From contig JADJBC010000002.1 of assembly GCA_016703945.1 (NCBI GenBank), forward strand, positions 496,001 through 560,000: a stretch of DNA of 64,000 bases, written 5' to 3'. A model generated the notes under the pieces. That model was not told where the DNA came from and ran no database searches. It saw nothing but the letters and a program-made list of their open reading frames with translations. Positions 37,467 to 45,743 of this stretch are shown here, one piece after another. Within the stretch, counting starts at the first letter, position 1; the number at the start of each line of letters is the position of its first letter. The DNA is from Candidatus Aalborgicola danicus (GTDB lineage: Bacteria > Pseudomonadota > Gammaproteobacteria > Burkholderiales > Burkholderiaceae_C). The position numbers and the translations under genes are program-made.

Positions 37467-39077
37467 TCAGCGACCGCTGGTGATGGAGCGCGCCGCTGCG
37501 CGTGCGGTCAGTATGCAGCCGGGCAGGAACGTGCCTTCCAGTGAACGCTTGCCGCTGGCACCGCCGCCACCAAAGCCCGCCGCCTCGCCCACGCAGTACA
37601 ACCCCGGCATGGGCTGTCCAGCAGAGTTGAGCACGCGGCTCTGCAGATCGGTCTGCAAACCGCCCAGGCTTTTGCGGGTGATGAGCTGCATCTGGATGGC
37701 GATGAAGGGGCCGGCGCCGGGCTTTTGCAGTGGTGCCGGCTTGCAGGTACGCAACTTGTCCGGCCCCCAGCGGCGGGCCTGCTCGATGCGACGGATCTGG
37801 TCGTCGTTGACCACGGAGTCGCCACGCGAGAAGTTGGCATCAAAGGCGTCGGCGGTGGCTTGCAGCACCTCGGGTTTCACGTCCTGGGTGCCGGCCAGCG
37901 CGTTCATCTTGGCGGCTAGCCCGGCCAATGTGTCGTCCACCAGGAAGTGTTTGCTTTCCGAAGCCATCTGTTTGACCAGGCGGTGATTGCCGAGCAGGGT
38001 TTCCTTGAGGAACAGCGGGAACTGCATGTCGCGGATGCGCTGGTTGTGCTCGGAGCCGGAAATGGCGAACTCCTTGGCCGCAATGCGCCAGTTCAGCAGG
38101 TGCCAGGTCCAGGGCTTTTCCTGGGCGGCCACGCGCTGGCACAGTTCATGGGTGTCAAAACCGGTGACCAGGGGTTGGGGGCCAATGCGCTCACCACGGT
38201 GGTTGAGCCACAGTGCCGACTTGCACGGAATGGTGGACAGGCCATGTCCCTCAAAGTGCGGCTGCGGGTGCGGAAAGCCCGCAGCGTAGTTCCACATCTC
38301 GCCGGCATGGGTGATATTCCCGCCCAGGCCAGCGACCAGATGGTGCAGCTTGCCGTCGGCAAAGGGGTGGGCGCCATTGAGCATGGTGGCCGGCAGGGGG
38401 CGACCCGCCACCCAGTTGGCGCGGGTCTCTTCGTGGCTGCCGTTGATGCCGCCCATGGCCAGCACCACGGCGGACGCGCTCAAGCGCACTTCGGAACCGT
38501 TGGCCTCATTTACCGCCACGGCACCGCTGACCACACCCGCCGCACTGTCCAGCGCCGTGACCCGGTGGCCGCTGAGCAGGGTCAGGCGACCGCCCTTGTC
38601 GGCCGCTAGCATCAACTCGATCATGCGCCGGGTCAACTGGCGCGAGGTGCCCCAGACCACGTGGTAGCGCGGCAGCGTGTTGCCATCGCCCTGCATGCCG
38701 CGCTCGACCCAGTTCACCGCCGGCATGAATTTCAGACCGTTGGCGATCAGCCAGTCGTAGACCTCGGCGCGGGAGTGCTGCACGTAATAGCGCGCCCATT
38801 GCAGCGGCAGCACATCGTGCTCGCCCAGCTCGCCAAAGCGAATCCAGTCGCGCAGCGCAATCTCGGGGGAGTCTTTCAGCTTCATGCGCCGCTGCAAGGG
38901 CGTATCGACCAGCGCCATGCCGCCAAAGGCCCACAGGGCCAAGCCGCCCAGACGGTCGCGCGTGTCGCGGTCCACCAGTGTCACCCGCTGGCCCGCCTGT
39001 AGGCATTCCAACGCTGTGACCAGACCGGCCAGGCCGCCGCCAATCACCAGCACATCCGATTGCACTGTTGTTGCCAA
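37467..39077 (-). CDS. FAD-dependent dehydrogenase (3-ketosteroid dehydrogenase/fumarate reductase fold)
   Basis: A TTG start at 39075-39077 is supported by GAGGAG 7 nt upstream. The 536-residue flavoprotein has the dinucleotide-binding loop VIGGGLAGLVTALECLQAGQ near the N-terminus, FGGMALVDTPLQ, and the C-terminal FAD segment GLYCVGEAAGFGGGGASGKRS. It belongs to the FAD_binding_2 group with KstD and fumarate reductase. An alpha,beta-desaturation or reduction is expected, but the substrate is unknown. It is the first gene of the operon with the transporter and TPP enzyme, divergent from the AraC regulator. Confidence 0.87.
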   Translation of the reverse strand: MATTVQSDVLVIGGGLAGLVTALECLQAGQRVTLVDRDTRDRLGGLALWAFGGMALVDTPLQRRMKLKDSPEIALRDWIRFGELGEHDVLPLQWARYYVQHSRAEVYDWLIANGLKFMPAVNWVERGMQGDGNTLPRYHVVWGTSRQLTRRMIELMLAADKGGRLTLLSGHRVTALDSAAGVVSGAVAVNEANGSEVRLSASAVVLAMGGINGSHEETRANWVAGRPLPATMLNGAHPFADGKLHHLVAGLGGNITHAGEMWNYAAGFPHPQPHFEGHGLSTIPCKSALWLNHRGERIGPQPLVTGFDTHELCQRVAAQEKPWTWHLLNWRIAAKEFAISGSEHNQRIRDMQFPLFLKETLLGNHRLVKQMASESKHFLVDDTLAGLAAKMNALAGTQDVKPEVLQATADAFDANFSRGDSVVNDDQIRRIEQARRWGPDKLRTCKPAPLQKPGAGPFIAIQMQLITRKSLGGLQTDLQSRVLNSAGQPMPGLYCVGEAAGFGGGGASGKRSLEGTFLPGCILTARAAARSITSGR

Positions 39078-39144
39078 GATTTGTCTCCTCGTGCGTGTGG
39101 TCCGTCATCAACGCGGGCCATATGGGGTGCAACGATAGCGGGAT

Positions 39145-40209
39145 ATGATGCCGACACACTTGACTTCACAGGCCAAACACTTGACTTTGCAGGCCACCGT
39201 TTCCATGAGCTGGGTCAGCACGGTGCTCGGCGCGGCCCAGCGCCAGGGCTTGGCGCCAGAAGCATTGCTGGCCCACGCCGGCATCCCGCTGGCAGACCTG
39301 AAGGCCGAGCGCTGGCCCATTGACCACATCACCCGCCTGTGGCGGGCCGCCGCCACGCTGACGCAGGATGCCGGCTTTGGCCTGAAGGCCGGCAGCCAGG
39401 TGGGACCGGCCAGCTTCAACGTGGTGAGCTACATCCTGCAGTCGTCGCCCACCCTGCGCGAGTCCATTGCCGTGGTGCAAAAATTCCAGCGCCTGATCAG
39501 CGACGGCGGACGCTTCCAGATGATTGCCGGTGAGCAGGCCAGCTGGATCGTCTACCACCCGCGCCAGGGTGAGCTGGCATTCAGCCCGCACCAGTTGGAA
39601 GCCGTGCTGTCGGCCGTGGTGAGTTTCAGCCGCTGGGTCACCGGAAGCGGCATGCGCCCGCTGCGGGCGCAGTTCAGCCACAGTGCGCTGGGGCCGCTGA
39701 GTGGCTACCAGGCGGTGTTCCAGTGTCCGGTGGATTTCGAGCAGGCCTTCAGTGGCCTGTTGCTGGACAACGCCGCGCTGGACCAGCCCCTGCCCCAGGC
39801 CGACGCGCAGCTGGCCGCCGTGCACCAACGGTACGCGGCCGCACGGCTGGCGGCGCTGTCCGATGAGTCCGGTGACCTGGCAACCGAACTCCGGGAATGG
39901 TTGGCCGCCCAGCTGGGCCATGCCCTGCCCGACCGCGCCCAAGCCGCGCAAGCCTTTGGCATGACCGAGCGCACCTTTGCCCGACGCCTGCAAGACCTGG
40001 AGCTGAGCTACACCAACCTGCTGGATGCGGCGCGCAAGGAGCACGCCTGCCAGGCCGTGGCCCACACGCAGCGCGCGTTTACCGACATTGCCCAATCGCT
40101 GGGCTTTGCCGAGGCAAGCACCTTCAACCGGGCCTTCAAACGCTGGACGGGGCTGTCGCCGGGGGAATACCGGCGCTCCAATGGCGGCGATCTAACACTA
40201 CATATTTGA
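39145..40209 (+). CDS. AraC-family transcriptional regulator (arabinose-binding-like N-terminus)
   Basis: The long form starts at ATG 39145 (354 aa); an in-frame ATG at 39205 (MSWVSTVLGAAQRQGL) gives 334 aa and fits the usual beginning of this subfamily. The N-terminal Arabinose_bd domain (to about residue 210) is followed by an HTH_18 domain with AAQAFGMTERTFARRLQDLELSY and DIAQSLGFAEASTFNRAFKRWTG. It is divergent from the FAD dehydrogenase operon, and so its probable activator. The 21-bp-spaced direct repeat at 39156-39196 would lie upstream of the gene if the second start is used. Confidence 0.9.
   Translation: MMPTHLTSQAKHLTLQATVSMSWVSTVLGAAQRQGLAPEALLAHAGIPLADLKAERWPIDHITRLWRAAATLTQDAGFGLKAGSQVGPASFNVVSYILQSSPTLRESIAVVQKFQRLISDGGRFQMIAGEQASWIVYHPRQGELAFSPHQLEAVLSAVVSFSRWVTGSGMRPLRAQFSHSALGPLSGYQAVFQCPVDFEQAFSGLLLDNAALDQPLPQADAQLAAVHQRYAAARLAALSDESGDLATELREWLAAQLGHALPDRAQAAQAFGMTERTFARRLQDLELSYTNLLDAARKEHACQAVAHTQRAFTDIAQSLGFAEASTFNRAFKRWTGLSPGEYRRSNGGDLTLHI
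39156..39196 (+). promoter_or_regulatory. Candidate AraC operator: two 20-bp direct repeats offset by 21 bp
   Basis: ACACTTGACTTCACAGGCCA (39156-39175) and ACACTTGACTTTGCAGGCCA (39177-39196) are 18/20 identical. Two half-sites on one helix face at two helical turns are typical of AraC-family binding sites. They lie in the short region between the divergent promoters, or inside the first codons of the AraC gene if it starts at 39145. Confidence 0.6.
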
Positions 40210-40250
40210 TAGCAATGTATTCAATCAATACGTGGGCTAAAGGCCTTTTT
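40206..40250 (+). repeat. Dispersed intergenic element, copy C (degenerate)
   Basis: TTGATAGCAATGTATTCAAT is followed by CAATACGTGGGCTAAAGGCC and a T5 run. This keeps the ACGTGGGCTA block and tail of copies A and B, but the palindromic head has drifted. It overlaps the stop codon of the AraC gene and may help terminate it. Confidence 0.55.
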
Positions 40251-40322
40251 GACGCTCAACTTTTGAAAGACAGTCAAAAAACCCCTTTTTGGGCATTTTG
40301 AAACCAAAGGCCCGATGCTGAG

Positions 40323-41291
40323 CTAGTCTTCTCCAGAAGCCAGTTCCCGCGGTGGCCGCGGCACCTTCTTGAAGCGGATGGCACGGTCCAGCTCGATGGC
40401 GTCTTTCTTGACCTGGCGTTCGGCATCGAGTTTCTGGCCATGGGCCAGCCACTGGGCGAATTCGGTCGGCGTTTCCAGCGTCATGCGGCCCATGACAGCC
40501 GAGCGGAAGTCGTGGATCACCAGGTCAGCTGCCTTTTGCAGATTGATCTTGCCGCCGGGCAGCAGCGCCCCGCGCTTGCGGCCTATGGCCTCCAGAATCT
40601 GTTCATCGGACTGCCCAGCCACACCGGTGATCTTGTAGCGCGCCTCCACCAGCGGCGCATAGTGCTGGCGTAAATAGTCCAGCAGTTCCAGCGCCACCTC
40701 TTCCTCGTCAAAGGCATTGCGGCCAATGGCGCCGCTGGCGGCCAGGTTGTAGCCACTCTTGGCAACGATGATGCGCGGCCACAGCACGCCGGGCGTGTCG
40801 AACAAATAGAAGCCATCCTGCAGCACGATGCGTTGCTCGATTTTTGTCACACCAGCTTCGTCGCCCGTCGCCGTCGAGCGCTTGCCCTTCAGCGTATTGA
40901 TCAGCGTGGACTTGCCCACGTTGGGTATGCCGCAAATCAGCACCCGCATGGGCTTGACCATGGTGCCACGATTGGGCGCCAGCTCAAAACAAGCCTTCAC
41001 CAGCAGCTTGGCCGGCGCCGTCATGCTGGCGTCCAGCCCCAGCGCGCGCGTTCCCGGCAGGGCATTGAAGTGCGACAGCCATTCCTGCGTGCGATCAGGG
41101 TCGGCCAGATCCTGTTTGTTGAGCACCTTGAGCGCCGGTTTGCCCGCCGTGAGCTGGGCCAGCATGGGGTTGGCACTCGACCCCGGCAGGCGCGCGTCCA
41201 GCAACTCGATGACCACATCGATCTCCTTGATGCGCTCTTCGATCGCCTTGCGCGTCAGGTGCATGTGCCCCGGGAACCACTGGATTGCCAT
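40323..41291 (-). CDS. Ribosome biogenesis GTPase, YlqF/RbgA type
   Basis: The 322-residue protein opens MAIQWFPGHMHLTRKAIEE, the family signature. It has the circularly permuted G-domain order: G4 NKQDLAD, then G1 GIPNVGKSTLIN, then G3 DTPG in LFDTPGVLWP. The C-terminal RbgA helical domain follows (DEQILEAIGRKRGALLPGGKINLQKAADLVI). In Bacillus this GTPase completes assembly of the 50S subunit; the proteobacterial form is less studied. It appears monocistronic, 71 bp downstream of metY. Confidence 0.92.
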   Translation of the reverse strand: MAIQWFPGHMHLTRKAIEERIKEIDVVIELLDARLPGSSANPMLAQLTAGKPALKVLNKQDLADPDRTQEWLSHFNALPGTRALGLDASMTAPAKLLVKACFELAPNRGTMVKPMRVLICGIPNVGKSTLINTLKGKRSTATGDEAGVTKIEQRIVLQDGFYLFDTPGVLWPRIIVAKSGYNLAASGAIGRNAFDEEEVALELLDYLRQHYAPLVEARYKITGVAGQSDEQILEAIGRKRGALLPGGKINLQKAADLVIHDFRSAVMGRMTLETPTEFAQWLAHGQKLDAERQVKKDAIELDRAIRFKKVPRPPRELASGED

Positions 41292-41362
41292 AGTTATTAA
41301 TCAGTTGAGGACAGAGCAAAGCTCACTGCGTGTAGCTCTTGGTCTGTCCCGCAAAGTTATTT

Positions 41363-42640
41363 TTACACTGCTTCCAACGCCTGATCCAGATCGGCGATCA
41401 GGTCGTCGATGTGCTCAATGCCAATCGACAGGCGCACCATATCAGGCTTAACCCCCGCCTTGGCCATCTCCGCCGCATTGAGCTGGCGGTGCGTGGTGGT
41501 GGCTGGGTGGCAGGCCAGGGACTTGGCGTCGCCAATGTTGACCAGGCGGGTGAAAAGTTGCAACGCGTCCTGGAAACGGGCACCGGCCTCTAGGCTGTCA
41601 GAGGCCTTCAGGCCAAAGCTGATCAGGCCCGAGGCCCGGCCACCCATGTATTTCTGCACCAGCGCGTGGTCGGTGTGATCCGTCAGGCCAGCATAGTTGA
41701 GCCAGCCAACCTTGGGGTGGTTCTTGAGGTAATTCGCGACCTTGAGCGCGTTCTCGCAAATGCGGTCCATGCGCAGGGCCAGAGTTTCGATGCCCTGCAG
41801 AATCTGAAAGGCGTTCATGGGCGACAGCGCTGCACCCATGTTGCGCAACGGCACCACACGGGCCCGACCAATGTAGGCAGCCGCGCCCAAAGCCTCGGTA
41901 TAGACCACGCCGTGGTAACTCACATCGGGCTCGTTGAGACGTTTGAAGCGCTCTTTGTGTTCGGCCCACGGGAACTTGCCCGAGTCCACAATCGCGCCGC
42001 CAATGGTCGTGCCGTGGCCGCCCAGGTATTTGGTCAATGAATGCACGACGATGTCGGCACCGTGCTCGAACGGGCGGCACAGGTAGGGGCTGGGCACGGT
42101 GTTGTCCACAATCAGCGGCACGCCATGCGCGTGGGCCACGGCGGCCAGGGCGGCGATGTCGGTCACATTGCCCAGTGGGTTGCCCACCGATTCGCAGTAC
42201 ACGGCCTTGGTGCGCGCGTCGATCAGCTTGCCAAACGAGGCGGGGTCCTTTGCATCAGCAAAACGCACTTCGATGCCCATCTGGGGGAATGTGTGGGCGA
42301 ACAGGTTGTAGGTGCCGCCGTACAGCGTGGACGCGGACACGATGTTGTCACCCGCTTCGGTAATCGTCTGAATGGCGTAGGCAATAGCCGCCATGCCGGA
42401 TGCAACCGCCAGCGCGCCGATGCCGCCTTCCATGGCCGCCACGCGCGCTTCCAATACCCCGTTGGTGGGGTTCATGATGCGGCTGTAGATATTGCCTGCC
42501 ACCTTCAGGTCAAACAGGTCTGCGCCGTGCTGTGTGTTGTCAAACGCGTACGCCACGGTTTGGTAAATCGGCACTGCCACGGCCTTGGTGGTGGGGTCTG
42601 GCGTGTAGCCGCCATGCACTGCGAGGGTTTCGATTTTCAT
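41363..42640 (-). CDS. metY: O-acetylhomoserine aminocarboxypropyltransferase (MetY)
   Basis: The start ATG 42638-42640 (MKIETLAVHGGYTPDPTTKA) has AAGGA upstream. The 425-residue PLP enzyme of the Cys/Met metabolism family has VPIYQTVAYAFDN, SRIMNPTNGVLEARVAAMEGG, the PLP-lysine in VVHSLTKYLGGHGT, and the C-terminal RLSIGIEHIDDLIADL. It converts O-acetylhomoserine plus sulfide to homocysteine (direct sulfhydrylation). The 231-bp leader carries an inverted repeat CCTAGA-N8-TCTAGG at 42748-42767; no known riboswitch was recognised there. Confidence 0.93.
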   Translation of the reverse strand: MKIETLAVHGGYTPDPTTKAVAVPIYQTVAYAFDNTQHGADLFDLKVAGNIYSRIMNPTNGVLEARVAAMEGGIGALAVASGMAAIAYAIQTITEAGDNIVSASTLYGGTYNLFAHTFPQMGIEVRFADAKDPASFGKLIDARTKAVYCESVGNPLGNVTDIAALAAVAHAHGVPLIVDNTVPSPYLCRPFEHGADIVVHSLTKYLGGHGTTIGGAIVDSGKFPWAEHKERFKRLNEPDVSYHGVVYTEALGAAAYIGRARVVPLRNMGAALSPMNAFQILQGIETLALRMDRICENALKVANYLKNHPKVGWLNYAGLTDHTDHALVQKYMGGRASGLISFGLKASDSLEAGARFQDALQLFTRLVNIGDAKSLACHPATTTHRQLNAAEMAKAGVKPDMVRLSIGIEHIDDLIADLDQALEAV

Positions 42641-42871
42641 GAAAGGGGTTCCTTTGAATTCGTGCTGTGGGATATCTGTATGAACGGCCGTGATGGGACA
42701 AGCCTCGAGACCCGGCAATTGTCGGCCAGTTTGAAAGTCCCCTTGCGCCTAGACGGCCGCCTCTAGGAAAACACCCGGAATTAAGGTGCCCGCACTAGGG
42801 GGAACCCCGAGAATTCAATCCAGCAAGCAACTCGCTTCAATCTTTAAAAACTTTTCTTCAGGAGTATTTCC

Positions 42872-43429
42872 ATGGCTAACCAAAAACTGGCAACTGTTAC
42901 CAACGAACTGATTGAGTCTTACGGCAACACCGCCAAAAACGTGATCCACGCCTATCGCGTTGGCAACGAGCGCGCTGTGGTGTTCATGGACCAGACCTTC
43001 GTGTCGGCCCTCGCCAAGACCGGTAGCCGCCTGAGCGCAAAGGCACGTTCTAATGCAGTGACCGCCGAGAAGAAGTTGACCGCCTACTACGCGAAGACCG
43101 TGGAAGTGACATCTGACAACGCCAATCTGGTCGTCAGCAAAGCCGTTGAATTGGCCGAAAAGAGCGTTGTGCAAGTGGCTGCCAATGCCGGTCGTTTTGA
43201 AAAATCCACCGGTGTGACAACCCTCAGCGCGCTGGCAACTGCCGCTGTGCCCGCAGCCAAGGCCGTGACCAAAGTCGCAGCCAAGATTGAAGCCAAGTCT
43301 GGCGCATTGGTTACCAAGATCGCAGGCAAGTCGGTCAAAGCCAAGGCCAAGACCAAGGTTGCCGCTGTCAAGAGCGCTGTTGCTGCACCGGCCAAGAAGG
43401 TCGTTCGCGCTGCGCGCAAGGCTGCCTAA
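42872..43429 (+). CDS. Phasin-like protein with histone H1-like lysine/alanine-rich tail
   Basis: The 185-residue protein follows a good CAGGAG Shine-Dalgarno. Residues 1-120 are helical and phasin-like (MANQKLATVTNELIESYGNT, then AVVFMDQTFVSALAKTGSRL). Residues about 125-185 are an Ala/Lys-rich low-complexity tail (KSVKAKAKTKVAAVKSA, ending APAKKVVRAARKAA) like AlgP or bacterial H1 proteins. A granule-associated or nucleoid-binding role, or both as in PhaM-like proteins that link PHA granules to DNA, is possible. No pha gene lies nearby. A strong 16-bp hairpin follows the gene. Confidence 0.75.
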   Translation: MANQKLATVTNELIESYGNTAKNVIHAYRVGNERAVVFMDQTFVSALAKTGSRLSAKARSNAVTAEKKLTAYYAKTVEVTSDNANLVVSKAVELAEKSVVQVAANAGRFEKSTGVTTLSALATAAVPAAKAVTKVAAKIEAKSGALVTKIAGKSVKAKAKTKVAAVKSAVAAPAKKVVRAARKAA

Positions 43430-43438
43430 TCTGCACAC

Positions 43439-43457
43439 AGACCGCAACACGCGGTCT
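43439..43457 (+). terminator. Small hairpin downstream of the phasin-like gene
   Basis: AGACCGC-AACAC-GCGGTCT forms a perfect 7-bp stem directly after the stop codon, followed by TATTAAA. It is a weak terminator or a 3'-end stabiliser. Confidence 0.55.
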
Positions 43458-43463
43458 TATTAA

Positions 43464-43498
43464 ATAGGGGGCTGACCGCAGTGCGGTCAGCCCCCTAT
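43464..43498. terminator. Strong bidirectional terminator between convergent genes
   Basis: ATAGGGGGCTGACCGC and GCGGTCAGCCCCCTAT form a perfect 16-bp stem with an AGT loop. T-rich sequence lies on both sides (TTGTTTG on the right, TTTAATA on the left on the other strand). It serves the phasin-like gene and the converging hsp20 gene. Confidence 0.8.
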
Positions 43499-43522
43499 TG
43501 TTTGTGACGAACCAAGTCACGT

Positions 43523-43951
43523 TCAGTCGATAACCAGGCGCTGGGCCTGCCCACCTGTCTTTTTGGGCAGCGTCAGTGTCAATACGCCGCCGTCGTATTT
43601 GGCTTTCGCCAACGATGGGTCAATATCCATCGGCAACTGAAAACTGCGGGCTACTGCACCAAAATACCGCTCGCTGCGCAACACTTTTTCGTCCTTGGTC
43701 TGCACATCCTGTTGTTTGACTTCGGCCCGCAGGCTTACCAGGTTGCCGTCCAGCGACACATGGATGTCTTCTTTGGAGACACCGGGAACCTCCGCATGAA
43801 CGGTGTAGGCCTGATCGCTTTCTTTAACGTCTATTTTGATTTGCGTGGTCGTGGGCAATGGGTCGCCGTGCAGGGGCTTGACGTAAAAGCCCGGAGCCAC
43901 GTCCCGAAACAATTCGTCCAGAAAATTGCCGCGGCTGATCAACGCACTCAT
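43523..43951 (-). CDS. Hsp20/alpha-crystallin small heat shock protein
   Basis: The 142-residue protein has an N-terminal arm (SALISRGNFLDELFRDV), an alpha-crystallin domain (about residues 40-130) with YTVHAEVPGVSKEDIHVSLDG and ERYFGAVARSFQLP, and the closing VLTLTLPKK before a short tail. It holds unfolding proteins in the cytoplasm. The start ATG 43949-43951 has GAGAG upstream. Confidence 0.92.
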   Translation of the reverse strand: MSALISRGNFLDELFRDVAPGFYVKPLHGDPLPTTTQIKIDVKESDQAYTVHAEVPGVSKEDIHVSLDGNLVSLRAEVKQQDVQTKDEKVLRSERYFGAVARSFQLPMDIDPSLAKAKYDGGVLTLTLPKKTGGQAQRLVID

Positions 43952-44080
43952 GATGACTCTCCTTCACATCAGGGTTTGCAGACGGCGCCACCACGGTGCC
44001 GCCCTCACTGATATGTAGGCGTCTGCCGTCAGGCTTCAAGGGGCTATTGCCAGGAGTTTGACGTGGCGCAAACAATCGTT

Positions 44081-45616
44081 TCAGGTTTGCAGTTGGCGCG
44101 ATGGTGTCAGGTGACGTGGCGACAGGTACTCCTGCAGGTAACGATCAAACGGCAATGAGTCCGAAGCCTCTATCTTGCGCTGTTCATCAAAGGAGCGGCG
44201 GGCCAGTGTATCGAAGTGTTCGCGCGTTTCGACCGCCAGCGGCGCGTCCAACATGGCCTGCTTGGTCAAGGCCGACTGGGCCTTCACAAAGGCCACAAAC
44301 GATCCGTCAAAACGCTCGGTGACCGCTTGCAATACACGCGCCGATGGCAAAGTGTCGGGGTGGTGCATGGCGTGTTCGGCCGCTGCCACAGCGCTTGAAT
44401 AGTCGGTGCTGTTGTGGGCGGCATCCAGGCTCTGGGCAATCGGCTGTAATTGCGCGATCAGCTCCAGTCCCCAATCCACCAGCGTGACCGTGCCTGCACC
44501 CCGTTCGAGTTCGAGACCGGGTTCGCGCCCGCGCTCCGCAACACGGTGTTGGTTGTGCGCCAGCTCCACAATTTCTTGCGGGGTATCGGGCGGGCTGTCT
44601 GTCAGCAGGCAATGGAGCAAGAACACATCCAGAAAACGCATGGTCTGGCTGTTGATGCCCACGGTTTCAAATGGGTTCAGGTCCATCAAGCGAACTTCCA
44701 CATACTCGACGCCGCGTTCCCGCAAGGCATGCAGAGGGCGTTCACCCTGAAAAATCACACGTTTGGGCCGAATCGTGCCGTAGAACTCGTTCTCAATCTG
44801 CAACAGGGTGCTTGCCAACTGGCGGTACCTACCATCAGGTCCACGCACACCAATGGCCTCATACGCAGGATACGGCCGGGTCAACGCGTCTTCCAATGAA
44901 TGCCCATAACCCTCCAGACTGTTGTAGCTCACCGCCAGCGAGGCTTGTGCATCACTTTGGTAACCCAGGCGCCCCATGCGCAGCGATGTGGCGTAGGGCA
45001 AATACATGGTGTGGGCATTGAGTGCCTGCAACTGGTGTTGGCGGCCTGCCACGAAGGTGGAACATACAGCGGGTGAGGCGCCAAACAGGTACAACAACAA
45101 AAAAGCGTGGCGTCGGAAATTGCGGATCAGACCAAAATATTGCTCGCTGGAGACGTCTGGCAGCGACCAGTTGTAGTGAATGCCGGAAATCGTCTGCATG
45201 CGCCGACCGTAGCGGTAACCCAAGCCCATGCGGTAAATCGTTTTGGAGCGTCCAACGTTGGAGCTACCGTAGTGACCCAGCGGAATCGCATCGTCATGCG
45301 GCAGCCCACAGGGCATGCTGGACACCCACAACATTTCATCGCCCAATTCGCGCACTGTGACCTGCTGGATCAACCGCAATTCATCCAGGCAGGGCTGGAC
45401 TCCGGCATGGACGCCGGTGATCAACTCCACTTGCGACTCGCTGAAATCGGTCGTGATATGGGGATGGGTCAGGGGCGAACCAAGCCCAGCGGGGTGTGGA
45501 GTCACCGCCAGGGCTCCGCTTGCCAATGCGCGCAAGCTTTCTTTTTCGACGCCACGGCGAATGCCAAGGATGCGCGCCGGGGTCAGTGCCTGCAGGGCCT
45601 GTGATTGAATGTGCAT
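44081..45616 (-). CDS. gshA: Glutamate-cysteine ligase, proteobacterial GshA type
   Basis: The 511-residue protein has ILGIRRGVEKESLRA at the N-terminus, TDFSESQVELITGVH, the long SGIHYNWSLPD and GLGYRYGRRMQ segments, and VEYVEVRLMDLNPFETVGI, all characteristic of class 1 GshA. It makes gamma-glutamylcysteine, the first step of glutathione synthesis. The gshB gene is not in the window. It is divergent from the degenerate GGDEF gene across about 127 bp. Confidence 0.93.
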   Translation of the reverse strand: MHIQSQALQALTPARILGIRRGVEKESLRALASGALAVTPHPAGLGSPLTHPHITTDFSESQVELITGVHAGVQPCLDELRLIQQVTVRELGDEMLWVSSMPCGLPHDDAIPLGHYGSSNVGRSKTIYRMGLGYRYGRRMQTISGIHYNWSLPDVSSEQYFGLIRNFRRHAFLLLYLFGASPAVCSTFVAGRQHQLQALNAHTMYLPYATSLRMGRLGYQSDAQASLAVSYNSLEGYGHSLEDALTRPYPAYEAIGVRGPDGRYRQLASTLLQIENEFYGTIRPKRVIFQGERPLHALRERGVEYVEVRLMDLNPFETVGINSQTMRFLDVFLLHCLLTDSPPDTPQEIVELAHNQHRVAERGREPGLELERGAGTVTLVDWGLELIAQLQPIAQSLDAAHNSTDYSSAVAAAEHAMHHPDTLPSARVLQAVTERFDGSFVAFVKAQSALTKQAMLDAPLAVETREHFDTLARRSFDEQRKIEASDSLPFDRYLQEYLSPRHLTPSRQLQT

Positions 45617-45743
45617 GCCAAATGGCCCTTTAACTTTCTATGGGCCGCAAAGTTAACACAGGTGGCAAATACTTGCAGGCGCCAGCATCAGTTTTTTCGT
45701 GTTGGGCGAGTCGACGGCCCATACCCAGCCCATAATGCCCGGC

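Noticed and set aside
42641..42871. SAM or SAH riboswitch before metY
   Set aside because: I could not find the conserved core of any known class; only a CCTAGA/TCTAGG inverted repeat is visible.
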